Both the position numbers and the translations under genes were made by a program. Shown here piece by piece: positions 20,883 through 28,609 of a stretch of 44,235 nucleotides of DNA (within the stretch, counting starts at the first letter, position 1; every line of letters begins with the position of its first letter). The stretch covers positions 1 to 44,235 of the forward strand of contig JAUSGG010000192.1 in NCBI GenBank assembly GCA_030649165.1, read 5' to 3'. A model generated the notes under the pieces. The model did not search any database. It worked only from the letters and a program-made list of their open reading frames with translations, and was not told where the DNA came from. The stretch is from Armatimonadota bacterium (GTDB lineage: Bacteria; Armatimonadota; UBA5829; JAUSEB01).

Positions 20883-22604
20883 TCACCTTTCACTGTTCAC
20901 CCTCTCCAGCGCCCTTGTCAAGTCCCTCCGCACGAACGGCTTGCCGTCCTTGAGGCTCAGCTCGAAGAACTCGATGTAGTTTCCGTTCACTTCCCAGGCG
21001 AATCCGCTGAGCAGCCAGAGATCGGGCGTGACCTGCAGGACCTCGTACGCCATCACATTCTGTGGCATCGGGTCCGGGTCGAGCTTCGTAAACGGCCCGA
21101 GCGGCGAATCGCCCACGTAGATTCCCCTGCCTCCGGCATTTACCGATAAATAGTACTTCTCTCCCATCTTCCATAGGAACGGCGACTCGGGTATGTGCGG
21201 TCCGGTCTTCAGAATCGGACCGGCGTCGCGCCAGTGAACCAAATCTTCCGACGTGGCGGCGGCAACCGCCCCGACGGAAGGGGCGTCCTTCGTCATCGCA
21301 ACGTTACAGGCGATCCACCGTTTGTTCGGCTCGTCACGAAAGACCATTGGGTCGCGGTAGTCCGTCCAGCTTCCCTCGACCGACCGGGCCCACTCCGTCC
21401 CGTCCGCTGAAAAGAGTGGGTTTTCCGGCCTGCGCGTCCAGGCAAAGAGGTCGTGGCTTGTCGCGGCGCAGAACCGCTGGACGACGCCTTTCTGCGTGCC
21501 CGTGTAGAACATCCAGTATCGATCGCCGGACTTGAGGACGTACGGCGCCCAGACGCCCCTGTCGTCGTATCCCGACGCCGGGCAGTGCAGGATGTCCGGA
21601 TGCTGGGTCCAACTGACCAGATCGGGACTTGTCGCGTGGAAGAACTGCTTTTCGTTCTGCAGCGGCTCCTCGCCCCAATCCTGGTTCTGGTCCGCCCTGC
21701 CGACAAGGCCGAACGCGTGAAACAGGCCGCCGGCATGAATAACGGTGTAGTCTTTGACGTACTGCCACGGCAGGGTCAGAACACGCCTCTTGCTCGGGTC
21801 GATGACCTCAAATGCCAGACTTCCCCGAACCGGCCTGGACGGGGCCTTATCGTTGCGCAGCTCGACTTGCAGAGTGTACGCGCCGGCGGGCAAGCTCTCT
21901 ATCGGCTCGGCTGCCATGACGATCGAGTAATGCCTGTTATAGGCGGGAATCCCCAGAGTTACACCCTGGCGGACTTTCGCCCCTTTGCCGTCGGAAACGG
22001 AGTACGTGAACATCGGCCGCGGCAGATCCCCAGTCCAGCCTTTGGCATAGTATATCTGGAAGCCAATCGGCTGTTTCGGATAATGGAGCTTGCGGTCGAG
22101 ATGGACCGTGGCAACGTAATCCACGCCGGCTGTGTCAAGAGGGACGAGCTTGACGTACTCGATCTCGATCTCCGAGTCCGGCTGGTTCGTCGGGTCGATG
22201 CGAAACCGGTCCATCGGCGTCCCCCACTCTTTCAACTGCAGGAACGGCGAAATCGTGTAGACGCGCCACTCGCCGTCAGCGATGGGAGTGAACGCCAGAG
22301 TGCGCGCGATATCGGGTCCTTCGCCCCTCCCCCACCACCTCACCTCGCCGTACGACGGCGGGCCTTTGATCTTCATCTTTATCTCGAACTGGAGCCCCTC
22401 CGTAGGCAGATTTCCCAAGGCTTCGGACTGTAGGAACGGGTCCACGCCGGTAGACCGCCAGACGCGATCGGACAATTTGTCGAGTTGGTTGATGAACTCC
22501 CATTTCATATCGAGCGTGACCTCATTAGTCGTGGAGTATGCGGAGGAGGCTAGAATGAGACTTACGAGCAGCGCAGGCAAAAGCAGTATACGATGCGAAA
22601 GCAA
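20883..22604 (-). CDS. Secreted five-bladed beta-propeller glycoside hydrolase (GH32/43-like)
   Basis: 573 aa. A signal peptide is evident at the N-terminus (ILLLPALLVSLILASSAYS, cleavage near residue 24). Residues about 25-270 form beta-rich accessory domains. The catalytic propeller spans about 275-570, with repeated sugar-hydrolase motifs: HAFGLVGRADQNQDWGEE, SYDDRGVWAPYV-type blades, DYRDPMVFRDE (the RDP box of clan GH-J/GH43) and ESPFLWKMGEKYYL, whose Glu is the likely acid. The polysaccharide substrate cannot be named. The start is a TTG at 22604, chosen because GGAG lies 7 bases before it and the signal peptide follows directly. Convergent with the DivIC-like gene. Confidence 0.8.
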   Translation of the reverse strand: MLSHRILLLPALLVSLILASSAYSTTNEVTLDMKWEFINQLDKLSDRVWRSTGVDPFLQSEALGNLPTEGLQFEIKMKIKGPPSYGEVRWWGRGEGPDIARTLAFTPIADGEWRVYTISPFLQLKEWGTPMDRFRIDPTNQPDSEIEIEYVKLVPLDTAGVDYVATVHLDRKLHYPKQPIGFQIYYAKGWTGDLPRPMFTYSVSDGKGAKVRQGVTLGIPAYNRHYSIVMAAEPIESLPAGAYTLQVELRNDKAPSRPVRGSLAFEVIDPSKRRVLTLPWQYVKDYTVIHAGGLFHAFGLVGRADQNQDWGEEPLQNEKQFFHATSPDLVSWTQHPDILHCPASGYDDRGVWAPYVLKSGDRYWMFYTGTQKGVVQRFCAATSHDLFAWTRRPENPLFSADGTEWARSVEGSWTDYRDPMVFRDEPNKRWIACNVAMTKDAPSVGAVAAATSEDLVHWRDAGPILKTGPHIPESPFLWKMGEKYYLSVNAGGRGIYVGDSPLGPFTKLDPDPMPQNVMAYEVLQVTPDLWLLSGFAWEVNGNYIEFFELSLKDGKPFVRRDLTRALERVNSER

Positions 22605-22696
22605 AATGTGACTCCAATGCCGGATTTACCGATTAGTTCGAGAATACGAGGCCGGTTACCTCTTGGAGTAGTGAGTCAAGCTTCCGGCGCTCGACG

Positions 22697-22843
22697 GCAG
22701 GAGCATCGCTTGTGGAAGGCTCACCCTGTTTGAACCCCACCACAACCCTCCCCTGAAAGGAGAGGGGGCAAATCTCCCCTCCCCGTGGGAGGGGGTTAGG
22801 GGGAGGTCCATCTGTGGCTAATGACTACAAACGATGCTCCTGC
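22697..22843. repeat. 147-bp element with 17-bp terminal inverted repeats
   Basis: GCAGGAGCATCGCTTGT (22697-22713) and ACAAACGATGCTCCTGC (22827-22843) are inverted with one mismatch. Between them lies a CT-rich palindrome pair (about 22737-22808). It occupies most of the 322-base gap between the glycosidase and the pilin. No gene is seen. Confidence 0.65.
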
Positions 22844-22880
22844 GCTCGTCGGCGTCGCAGACCGACGGTCACTGCCGTCC

Positions 22881-22926
22881 CTTCACTGTTCACCGTTCAC
22901 TGGTCATGGTCACTGGTCACTGTTTC
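22881..22926. repeat. GTTCACTGGTCACT tandem-type repeat
   Basis: Imperfect units TTCACTG / GGTCACTG repeated up to the pilin stop codon. Related pieces occur at 8391-8419 and 27500-27528. Confidence 0.6.
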
Positions 22927-23673
22927 CTACAGATACGGTTTGGCGTCCGGGTACACGACCGGCCACTGCTTGCGGTTTGACCCGCCATAGTACACGGCCT
23001 TGTAGTCTCCGGACTTGAAGTAAGAGGCGTGGAGATCACAGAACAGGATATTAGAACCGCCGTGGCGGATTTGCGGATAGCTGGTGTTCTCGGTGTCGGC
23101 CCACTTCACTCTAGACATCCCGCTGGGTATGTTTTGCGGGGGAGGCAGGCCGGCGTCCGGCGTAAACCCTCCATCGTTCCAGTCGTGGACCAGCTTGTTT
23201 ATCCTGCCGTCGGCCAGCAGGAGAGTGAACTTGGGCTTTGCGATCGCGCTTTCGGTGCTGCTGAAGCCTTGTTCCGCGCGGTAGATATACTCGTTATAGG
23301 AATAGGCCATCCGCATCGGTGGGTCTCCAGCCTTTTGCGGACGCATCGCTCCGGGACAGTTGTATATGTTCCTGCTCTTGGCATAAGGAATCGTCATTCT
23401 GACCCAACGGCAGAACAGCCATTCGTCCGCGATATCCGGAAACACCTTTGCGGGAAAAGCTCCGTTGTTCTCGTCCTGGTACATCTTGATCGCCATTCCT
23501 ATCTGACGAAGATTGCCGAGACACGCAGCCCTTTTCGCCGCTTCCTTGGCCTTGGCGAAAATGGGAAAAAGGATGGCGGCAAGGATGGCGATGATAGCAA
23601 CAACCACAAGAAGCTCGATAAGCGTGAACCCGGCGCGAGGGATATCTCTTCCCGATGGCGTATGGTGTCTCAT
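22927..23673 (-). CDS. Type II secretion/type IV pilin-like protein (DUF1559 type)
   Basis: 248 aa. The prepilin peptidase site and hydrophobic helix are textbook: [20 protein letters not shown] (about 14-33), followed by [20 protein letters not shown] and a C-terminal H-x-DG-like end ([17 protein letters not shown]). Such genes are abundant in Planctomycetota and Armatimonadota, where they are thought to be surface pseudopilins. The ATG at 23673 is chosen because GGAG sits 9 bases upstream and the leader peptide then has normal length. A longer frame (to 23898) runs through the promoter and is rejected. No other pilus genes are next to it. Confidence 0.88.
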   Translation of the reverse strand: MRHHTPSGRDIPRAGFTLIELLVVVAIIAILAAILFPIFAKAKEAAKRAACLGNLRQIGMAIKMYQDENNGAFPAKVFPDIADEWLFCRWVRMTIPYAKSRNIYNCPGAMRPQKAGDPPMRMAYSYNEYIYRAEQGFSSTESAIAKPKFTLLLADGRINKLVHDWNDGGFTPDAGLPPPQNIPSGMSRVKWADTENTSYPQIRHGGSNILFCDLHASYFKSGDYKAVYYGGSNRKQWPVVYPDAKPYL

Positions 23674-23769
23674 CTCAACGCTCCAATAGCGAGATCGCGG
23701 ACCCCGCTTCCTCTCGATGCCGTTCCGCCGGCGCCGCGGAACAACGCCTGACGACTTAGCGTCAACTAC

Positions 23770-23798
23770 ATTGTGCGGTGTTTGGCGGGGATTGTCAA
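23770..23798 (-). promoter_or_regulatory. Promoter of the pilin gene
   Basis: Read on the minus strand: TTGACA (23798-23793), 17-base spacer, CACAAT (23775-23770). It predicts a leader of about 90 bases. Confidence 0.65.
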
Positions 23799-23861
23799 GG
23801 AATTTGGTTCTCAGTTGGCGGCTCGGCGTCTGACATGTCGTACCTCTGACGACAAACTTTG

Positions 23862-24018
23862 GTAAGAGTTCAGAAATGGAGAGAACTTTCACCCTCACCC
23901 CATTCGCTTCGCTCAGGGCAGGCTCTAACCCTCTCCCTCAAGGGAGAGAGGATTACCCTCGTGTTTTCCCAAAGGGTAAGCAGCGAGGAGAGTCGTACCG
24001 ACCATTCCTGAACTGTTT
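23862..24018. repeat. MITE-like element B with terminal inverted repeats
   Basis: The ends GGTAAGAGTTCAGAAATGG and CCATTCCTGAACTGTTT are inverted. The interior aligns end to end with the reverse complement of element C (38863-39018), including the CCATTCGCTTCGCTCAGGGC block and the CT-rich palindrome. No open reading frame. Confidence 0.75.
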
Positions 24019-24024
24019 GCAGAC

Positions 24025-24054
24025 TTTACAAGACCGATCCCGATAGCTTATACT
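24025..24054 (+). promoter_or_regulatory. Promoter in front of a very short terminated transcript
   Basis: TTTACA (24025-24030), 18-base spacer, TATACT (24049-24054). The expected start falls right at the terminator hairpin that begins at 24061. Confidence 0.5.
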
Positions 24055-24059
24055 TAGCT

Positions 24060-24085
24060 AGGACGGCGGAACCGCCGTCCTTTTT
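24060..24085 (+). terminator. Strong intrinsic terminator upstream of recG
   Basis: GGACGGCG-GAAC-CGCCGTCC followed by five T (24061-24085). No gene on this strand ends nearby, so it must act on a short RNA started just upstream or on read-through. Confidence 0.75.
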
Positions 24086-24119
24086 CGCGTTACCGGACCG
24101 TCCGGAATCGGTCGTCGGC

Positions 24120-24148
24120 TTGACAGCTACGAGGTCGGTAACTATAAT
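24120..24148 (+). promoter_or_regulatory. Perfect consensus promoter of recG
   Basis: TTGACA (24120-24125), exactly 17 bases, TATAAT (24143-24148). The transcript would begin near 24155, leaving a leader of only about 18 bases. Confidence 0.85.
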
Positions 24149-24172
24149 TTTGCAGGGTGGCAAGCTAGCCAG

Positions 24173-26302
24173 GTGGCACAGCGGCAGACCGCGCCCGTGA
24201 GATTCGAGGCATCAGGCGCGAAATCTACCTATAAGAGTCTGGATTCGCCGGCCCAGTACGTAAAGGGAGTCGGTGAACGGCTTGCCAACGTACTTACCAA
24301 ACTCGACATATACAACGTCAGGGATTTGCTGTTCCATTTCCCGCGGCGCTACGAGGACCGGACCCAGTTCCGGCGCATAGCTCAACTGCGGGAGGGAGAG
24401 TGGGCGACTATCTCCGGCAAGATTGTCGCCGTGGACAACGTCCCGACGAGAAGCAGGGTTAAGATCACCAAGGTGGCCATCGACGACGGAAGTGGGGTGG
24501 CCAATCTTGTGTACTTTAACCAGCCGTACTTGAGAGAACGCTTCCGCAAGCTGTACGGCAAGCAGATTGTCGCCTACGGCCAGGCGCAGGGCGCGCGTTG
24601 GGGAATCGAGCTGACCAGCGTGGAATGGGAGGAGTTGCGGGAAGAGGGAGACCCGCTCTCATTCGGACGTATCGTGCCTATCTATCCGCTGACGGAAGGA
24701 GTAGGCCAGGGTTCGCTGCGTAAGGCCATCAATAACGCGCTGGAGACTTACGCGCCGCTGGCGCAGGACGCGCTGCCCAAAGAAGTGGCCCGGAAACACC
24801 GGCTGATGGATCTCCTGCCCGCTCTGCGGAACGTCCATTTCCCGGAGAGCGAGGAGGCGAAGCGCGAAGCCGAGCGGCGGATGATATTCGAGGAGCTTTT
24901 CATGCTCCAGGTGGCGCTGGGCCTGCGCAAACGCGATCAGGACCAGCCGGGGTGCGGCATACGATTTGCGGTCCCTCCCGAATACCGGGAGGAGCTGAGG
25001 GCCGCGCTGCCGTTTACATTGACAAAAGCACAGGAAAGAGTAATACGCGAGATCGAGGCCGATATGTCCAGCCCGTCGTGTATGAACCGGCTGCTCCAGG
25101 GAGACGTCGGTTCGGGCAAGACGGCGGTCGCTCTGGCCGCGATTCTGATGGCGGTGAAGAACGGCTATCAGGCCGCGCTGATGGCCCCGACCGAAATCCT
25201 GGCGGAGCAGCATTATCTGACCCTGGAGGACGCGGCCAACAAGCTCGGGATAAAGCACGATCTGCTGATCGGAAGTCTGCGCGCAAAGGCGAAGCGCGAG
25301 GTGTACGAGCGCGTGGCGTCCGGCGAAACACAGCTTCTGATCGGAACACACGCCCTGATACAGGAAGGCGTTGATTTCCGCAATCTGGGACTTGCGATAA
25401 TCGACGAACAGCACAGGTTCGGCGTGCTTCAGCGGGCCGCGCTCATCCAGAAGGGGCTGAACCCTGACATTCTGGTGATGACGGCAACGCCGATACCGAG
25501 AACTCTGACACTGACCGTGTACGGTGACCTGGAGATATCGGTGATCGATGAGCTTCCGGAAGGCAGGAAGCCGATTAAGACGCACTGGAAGAGCTCCACC
25601 GAGCGCCTGAGGGTCTATGAGGCGGCGAGGAAGCTGATCCAAGAGGGACGCCAGGTCTACGTTGTGTGTCCTCTCATCGAGGAGTCGGAAAAGCTGCAGG
25701 CCCGCGCGGCCACGGAGCTTGCGGAGCATTTGCGGAATGAGGTCTTTCCCGACCTCCGCCTGGGTCTTCTGCACGGGCAGATGAAGACGCAGGAGAAGGA
25801 CGACATGATGGCGCGGTTTCGCGCCGGTGAGATCGACGTGCTGGTCTCCACCACCGTGATCGAGGTGGGCGTAGATGTGCCGAATGCGACCGTAATGATA
25901 ATCGAGGACGCCGACCGTTTCGGCCTGGCTCAGCTTCACCAACTCCGCGGAAGAGTCGGAAGAGGCGGGCATCAGTCTTATTGTATACTCGTGGGCGATG
26001 CGGCGACCGACGAAGCAAGGCAGCGCCTGCGAACGCTCACCGAGACCGGTGACGGCTTCATCATTGCGGAAGAGGACCTCAAGCTGCGGGGGCCCGGCGA
26101 GTTCTACGGGACCAGGCAGAGCGGAATGCCGGAGTTGAAGATAGCGAACATATTCAGAGACGTGCCCATTCTGGAATTGGCCAGGAAAGAGGCATTTGAG
26201 CTGATCGAGAAGGACCCGTCGCTGGCCGGCCCGGAGCACGGGCCGCTTCGCGAGGAATTGCAGCGGAAGCTCCGGGGGCTGCAACTGGCGACTGTGAGTT
26301 AG
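24173..26302 (+). CDS. recG: ATP-dependent DNA helicase RecG
   Basis: 709 aa, typical for RecG, which remodels stalled forks and Holliday junctions. The N-terminal wedge/OB domain (about 20-240) includes VKGVGERLANVL and DLLFHFPRRYEDR. The superfamily 2 helicase core shows Walker A GDVGSGKTAVA (about 310), TEILAEQHY, DEQHRFGVLQR (box II, about 410) and MTATPIPRTL, then motif VI near QLRGRVGRGG (about 596), with the C-terminal TFSK-like wedge contact region. The start is a GTG at 24173; the only Shine-Dalgarno-like run is AGGGTGG, 13 bases away. First gene of a run with coaD and a coiled-coil gene, spaced by 4 bases and then a 4-base overlap. Confidence 0.95.
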   Translation: MAQRQTAPVRFEASGAKSTYKSLDSPAQYVKGVGERLANVLTKLDIYNVRDLLFHFPRRYEDRTQFRRIAQLREGEWATISGKIVAVDNVPTRSRVKITKVAIDDGSGVANLVYFNQPYLRERFRKLYGKQIVAYGQAQGARWGIELTSVEWEELREEGDPLSFGRIVPIYPLTEGVGQGSLRKAINNALETYAPLAQDALPKEVARKHRLMDLLPALRNVHFPESEEAKREAERRMIFEELFMLQVALGLRKRDQDQPGCGIRFAVPPEYREELRAALPFTLTKAQERVIREIEADMSSPSCMNRLLQGDVGSGKTAVALAAILMAVKNGYQAALMAPTEILAEQHYLTLEDAANKLGIKHDLLIGSLRAKAKREVYERVASGETQLLIGTHALIQEGVDFRNLGLAIIDEQHRFGVLQRAALIQKGLNPDILVMTATPIPRTLTLTVYGDLEISVIDELPEGRKPIKTHWKSSTERLRVYEAARKLIQEGRQVYVVCPLIEESEKLQARAATELAEHLRNEVFPDLRLGLLHGQMKTQEKDDMMARFRAGEIDVLVSTTVIEVGVDVPNATVMIIEDADRFGLAQLHQLRGRVGRGGHQSYCILVGDAATDEARQRLRTLTETGDGFIIAEEDLKLRGPGEFYGTRQSGMPELKIANIFRDVPILELARKEAFELIEKDPSLAGPEHGPLREELQRKLRGLQLATVS

Positions 26303-26306
26303 GCTG

Positions 26307-26804
26307 ATGATAGCTGTGTATCCGGGAAGCTTTGACCCAATGACCAACGGCCATCTCGATTTAATCGAGCGGGCCGCGTCGGTCTTCGATGAGGTCATCG
26401 TGGCGATAGCTCCCAACGTGGGCAAAGAGCCTTTGTTCACGGTCGAAGAGCGCAGGGAAATGCTGTCGGAGGTCTGCCGGGGGTTGAGGAACGTTTCGGT
26501 GGACTCGTTCGACGGCCTCCTTGTGTCGTACGTTCAGAAGAAGAACGCGCGCGTCATAGTAAAGGGCCTGCGGGCGGTATCGGATTTCCAATACGAGTTC
26601 GAAATGGCCCTGACGAATAGGAGACTGGCGCCCTCGGTCGAAACGGTTTTCCTGATGACGAGCGCTGATTACTCCTATCTGAGTTCAAGTCTGGTCAAGG
26701 AGATAGCGGCGCTGGGAGGCTCGGTCCAGGGACTGGCGCCCGAGTCGGTGGAGGAGAAGCTGAAGCAAAGATTGCAGGAAGCAGTTCGGAGGGACACACC
26801 ATGA
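26307..26804 (+). CDS. coaD: Pantetheine-phosphate adenylyltransferase
   Basis: 165 aa, normal length for CoaD, which makes dephospho-CoA from 4'-phosphopantetheine and ATP. The nucleotidyltransferase motif GSFDPMTNGHLDLI (about 7-20) contains the T/HxGH-type catalytic site (TNGH). KGLRAVSDFQYEFEMAL (about 88-104) is the substrate-binding helix, and SSSLVKE stands for the usual ISSTxVRE. It starts 4 bases after recG and overlaps the next gene by 4 bases (ATGA). The recG-coaD order is common in bacteria. All catalytic residues I can place are present. Confidence 0.95.
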   Translation: MIAVYPGSFDPMTNGHLDLIERAASVFDEVIVAIAPNVGKEPLFTVEERREMLSEVCRGLRNVSVDSFDGLLVSYVQKKNARVIVKGLRAVSDFQYEFEMALTNRRLAPSVETVFLMTSADYSYLSSSLVKEIAALGGSVQGLAPESVEEKLKQRLQEAVRRDTP

Positions 26805-27412
26805 ACGCCATGAACCAGGAGCATTCCCCTGTTCGGCGTCGCAGTTTCATCGGCGACAGGACTTCTGAAGCTGACGTTTTGAAAATGCTTGACAAGCTGG
26901 AGGAACTCGTCGAGGGGGCCTTACACTTGTTCAACAAGGCCTGGTTCGTAGACCTCGAAGAGTTCTTCGTGCTGACGAACCGGATCAGGGCTTCCCTGCC
27001 GGAAGAGGTCAAACGAGCCAGCCGGGTCGCCATCGACAGCGACAGAATAGTCGGCTCCGCCCGGGAAGAGGCGGCGCAGTTAACCGACCAGGCCCGCGAT
27101 GAGGCCACTCGGTTTATAGAGGCCGCCAGGGAAGATGCCGCGAGACTCGTCGATTCGAGCGAGATCAACCGGCTTGCGACGGCCCAGGCGAAGGAGATAG
27201 TCGCCGCCGCCGAACAGACCGCCCGCGACGTCCGATCCGGGGCGGATGAATACGCGAAAGAGGTCCTGACGAGCCTGGAGAATTTCGCGGCCAAGATAAT
27301 AGGGACCATACAAAGAGGAAGAGAAAAGCTGGAGCAGCGCGAGGCCCCGGCCCAGACCGAGGAATACCTCGGTCCCGAAGTGAGCAGGCACGATAGAGGG
27401 GTAAGGAGGTAG
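26801..27412 (+). CDS. Coiled-coil protein, DivIVA/F0-b-like
   Basis: 203 aa, rich in Ala, Glu, Arg. After a disordered start, residues about 20-70 carry the recognisable core MLDKLEELVEGALHLFNK and LEEFFVLTNRIRASLPEE. The rest is a long helix with regular EEA/AREEA repeats that recall DivIVA or ATP-synthase b stalks. Genes of this type sit next to coaD in several phyla, where they are annotated as cell-division initiation or ATPase-like proteins; their role is unclear. There is no membrane segment. The start overlaps the coaD stop by 4 bases. Directly after its stop begins a TTAGGG-type repeat array. Confidence 0.7.
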   Translation: MNAMNQEHSPVRRRSFIGDRTSEADVLKMLDKLEELVEGALHLFNKAWFVDLEEFFVLTNRIRASLPEEVKRASRVAIDSDRIVGSAREEAAQLTDQARDEATRFIEAAREDAARLVDSSEINRLATAQAKEIVAAAEQTARDVRSGADEYAKEVLTSLENFAAKIIGTIQRGREKLEQREAPAQTEEYLGPEVSRHDRGVRR

Positions 27413-27413
27413 C

Positions 27414-27499
27414 GTTCTAAGGGTCTTAGGGTTCTAAGGGTTTTAGGGTCTAAGGATCTTAGGGTTTTAGGGTTTTAAGGGCGTAGGGCTTTAGGGTCC
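27414..27499. repeat. Telomere-like (C)TTAGGGT tandem array
   Basis: Irregular units such as TCTTAGGGT, TCTAAGGGT, TTTTAGGGT, about ten in 86 bases. Shorter relatives lie at 39779-39812 and, complemented, near 37605-37630. It starts one base after the stop codon of the coiled-coil gene. Confidence 0.75.
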
Positions 27500-27545
27500 C
27501 CACACTGGTCACTGTTCACCGGTGACTGAAGCTAAAGGTTTCTAT

Positions 27546-27570
27546 CCCTCCAGGTATCCTACCTGGAGGG
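27546..27570. repeat. CCCTCCAGGTA palindrome carrying a Shine-Dalgarno sequence, copy 2
   Basis: CCCTCCAGGTA / TACCTGGAGGG, perfect 11-bp stem with a TCC loop. Its GGAGGGG end is 8 bases before ATG 27579 of the pta frame. Confidence 0.75.
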
Positions 27571-27611
27571 GCCAAAGGATGTCAGATGTTGGAGGGGCCA
27601 AAGGTAGCTCG

Positions 27612-28607
27612 ATGTCAGATGTAATGGAAGGCATTTTCGCCAAGGCCGGAGCGGCGCGGAAGACGATAACACTGCCGGAGGGCGAAGATTGCCGTGTGGT
27701 CGCCGCGGCCGACGAAATCGCAAAAAAAGGACTTGCCAGGGTCATATTGCTTGGCAGACGGGACAAGATACACCAGGCCGCTAAAGAGTGCGGCGTCAAC
27801 ATAGATGATCTGACTATCGTGGATCCCGCGACGTCTCCGGAGAGGGACCGCCATATCCAGGCGTTCTACGAACTGCGGAAGCACAAGGGAATTACGCCGG
27901 ACAAGGCCGCCGAGACGGTGAGCGATCCGATGTACTTCGGAGTCATGATGGTGCGCGCCGGCGAGGCCGATGGCCAGGTGTCCGGCGCGGCGCACTCGAC
28001 GGCGGACACCGTCAGACCGGCGCTGCAGGTCCTCAAGACGGCCCACGGCACGTCGATAGTCTCCAGTTTCTTCGTGATGATCGTTCCGAACTGCGAGTAC
28101 GGAGAGAACGGGCTCTTCATATACAGCGATTCGGGACTGGTGATCGACCCATCGGCGGAGCAAATGGCCGAGATAGCTATTACCTCCGCAAAGACTATGC
28201 GGACGCTGTTCGACATCGAGCCGAGGGTGGCGATGCTGTCCTTTTCGACCAAAGGCAGCGCGGAGCACTCGATGGTGGATAAGGTCGCGCGGGCGACGCA
28301 GATCGCCAAATCGCGCGCGCCGGACCTCTTGATCGACGGTGAACTGCAGGCCGACGCGGCCCTGGTGCCGTGGATCGCGCAAAAGAAGGCTCCCGGGAGC
28401 GCCGTCGCGGGCCGAGCGAACGTGCTGATCTTCCCGGACCTCCAGGCGGGGAATATCGCTTATAAGCTGACGGAGCGCCTTGCGAAAGCCGAGGCGTACG
28501 GCCCTGTGCTGCAGGGCCTGGGCAGACCGGTCAACGATCTTTCCCGCGGGTGCGACTCGAACGATATCGTAAACGTAGTGGCCATAACGGCCGTGCAAGC
28601 TGTGTAA
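27612..28607 (+). CDS. pta: Phosphate acetyltransferase
   Basis: 331 aa, typical of short-form Pta, converting acetyl-CoA and phosphate to acetyl phosphate. Clear family blocks: TLPEGEDCRVVAAADEIA (about 18-35), GVMMVRAGEADGQVSGAAHS (about 113-132), VIDPSAEQMAEIAI, FSTKGSAEH (about 214) and ANVLIFPDLQAGNIAYKL near the C-terminus. ATG 27612 gives the normal N-terminus (MSDVMEGIF). A second in-frame ATG at 27579 starts with the same MSDV because GGAGGGGCCAAAGG-ATGTCAGATGT is duplicated with a spacer; either could be used. Followed by ackA after 2 bases, so acetate formation and ATP synthesis are coupled. Confidence 0.93.
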   Translation: MSDVMEGIFAKAGAARKTITLPEGEDCRVVAAADEIAKKGLARVILLGRRDKIHQAAKECGVNIDDLTIVDPATSPERDRHIQAFYELRKHKGITPDKAAETVSDPMYFGVMMVRAGEADGQVSGAAHSTADTVRPALQVLKTAHGTSIVSSFFVMIVPNCEYGENGLFIYSDSGLVIDPSAEQMAEIAITSAKTMRTLFDIEPRVAMLSFSTKGSAEHSMVDKVARATQIAKSRAPDLLIDGELQADAALVPWIAQKKAPGSAVAGRANVLIFPDLQAGNIAYKLTERLAKAEAYGPVLQGLGRPVNDLSRGCDSNDIVNVVAITAVQAV

Positions 28608-28609
28608 CA

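Larger units (their letters stand above)
23674..24172. other. Divergent control region between pilin and recG
   Basis: 499 bases without a gene. It contains the pilin promoter (minus strand), element B with terminal inverted repeats, a promoter-terminator pair at 24025-24085 and the recG promoter. Each is listed separately. Confidence 0.7.

Noticed and set aside
27414-27499. Eukaryotic telomere contamination
   Set aside because: Units are irregular and the array lies between clearly bacterial genes in the same orientation.
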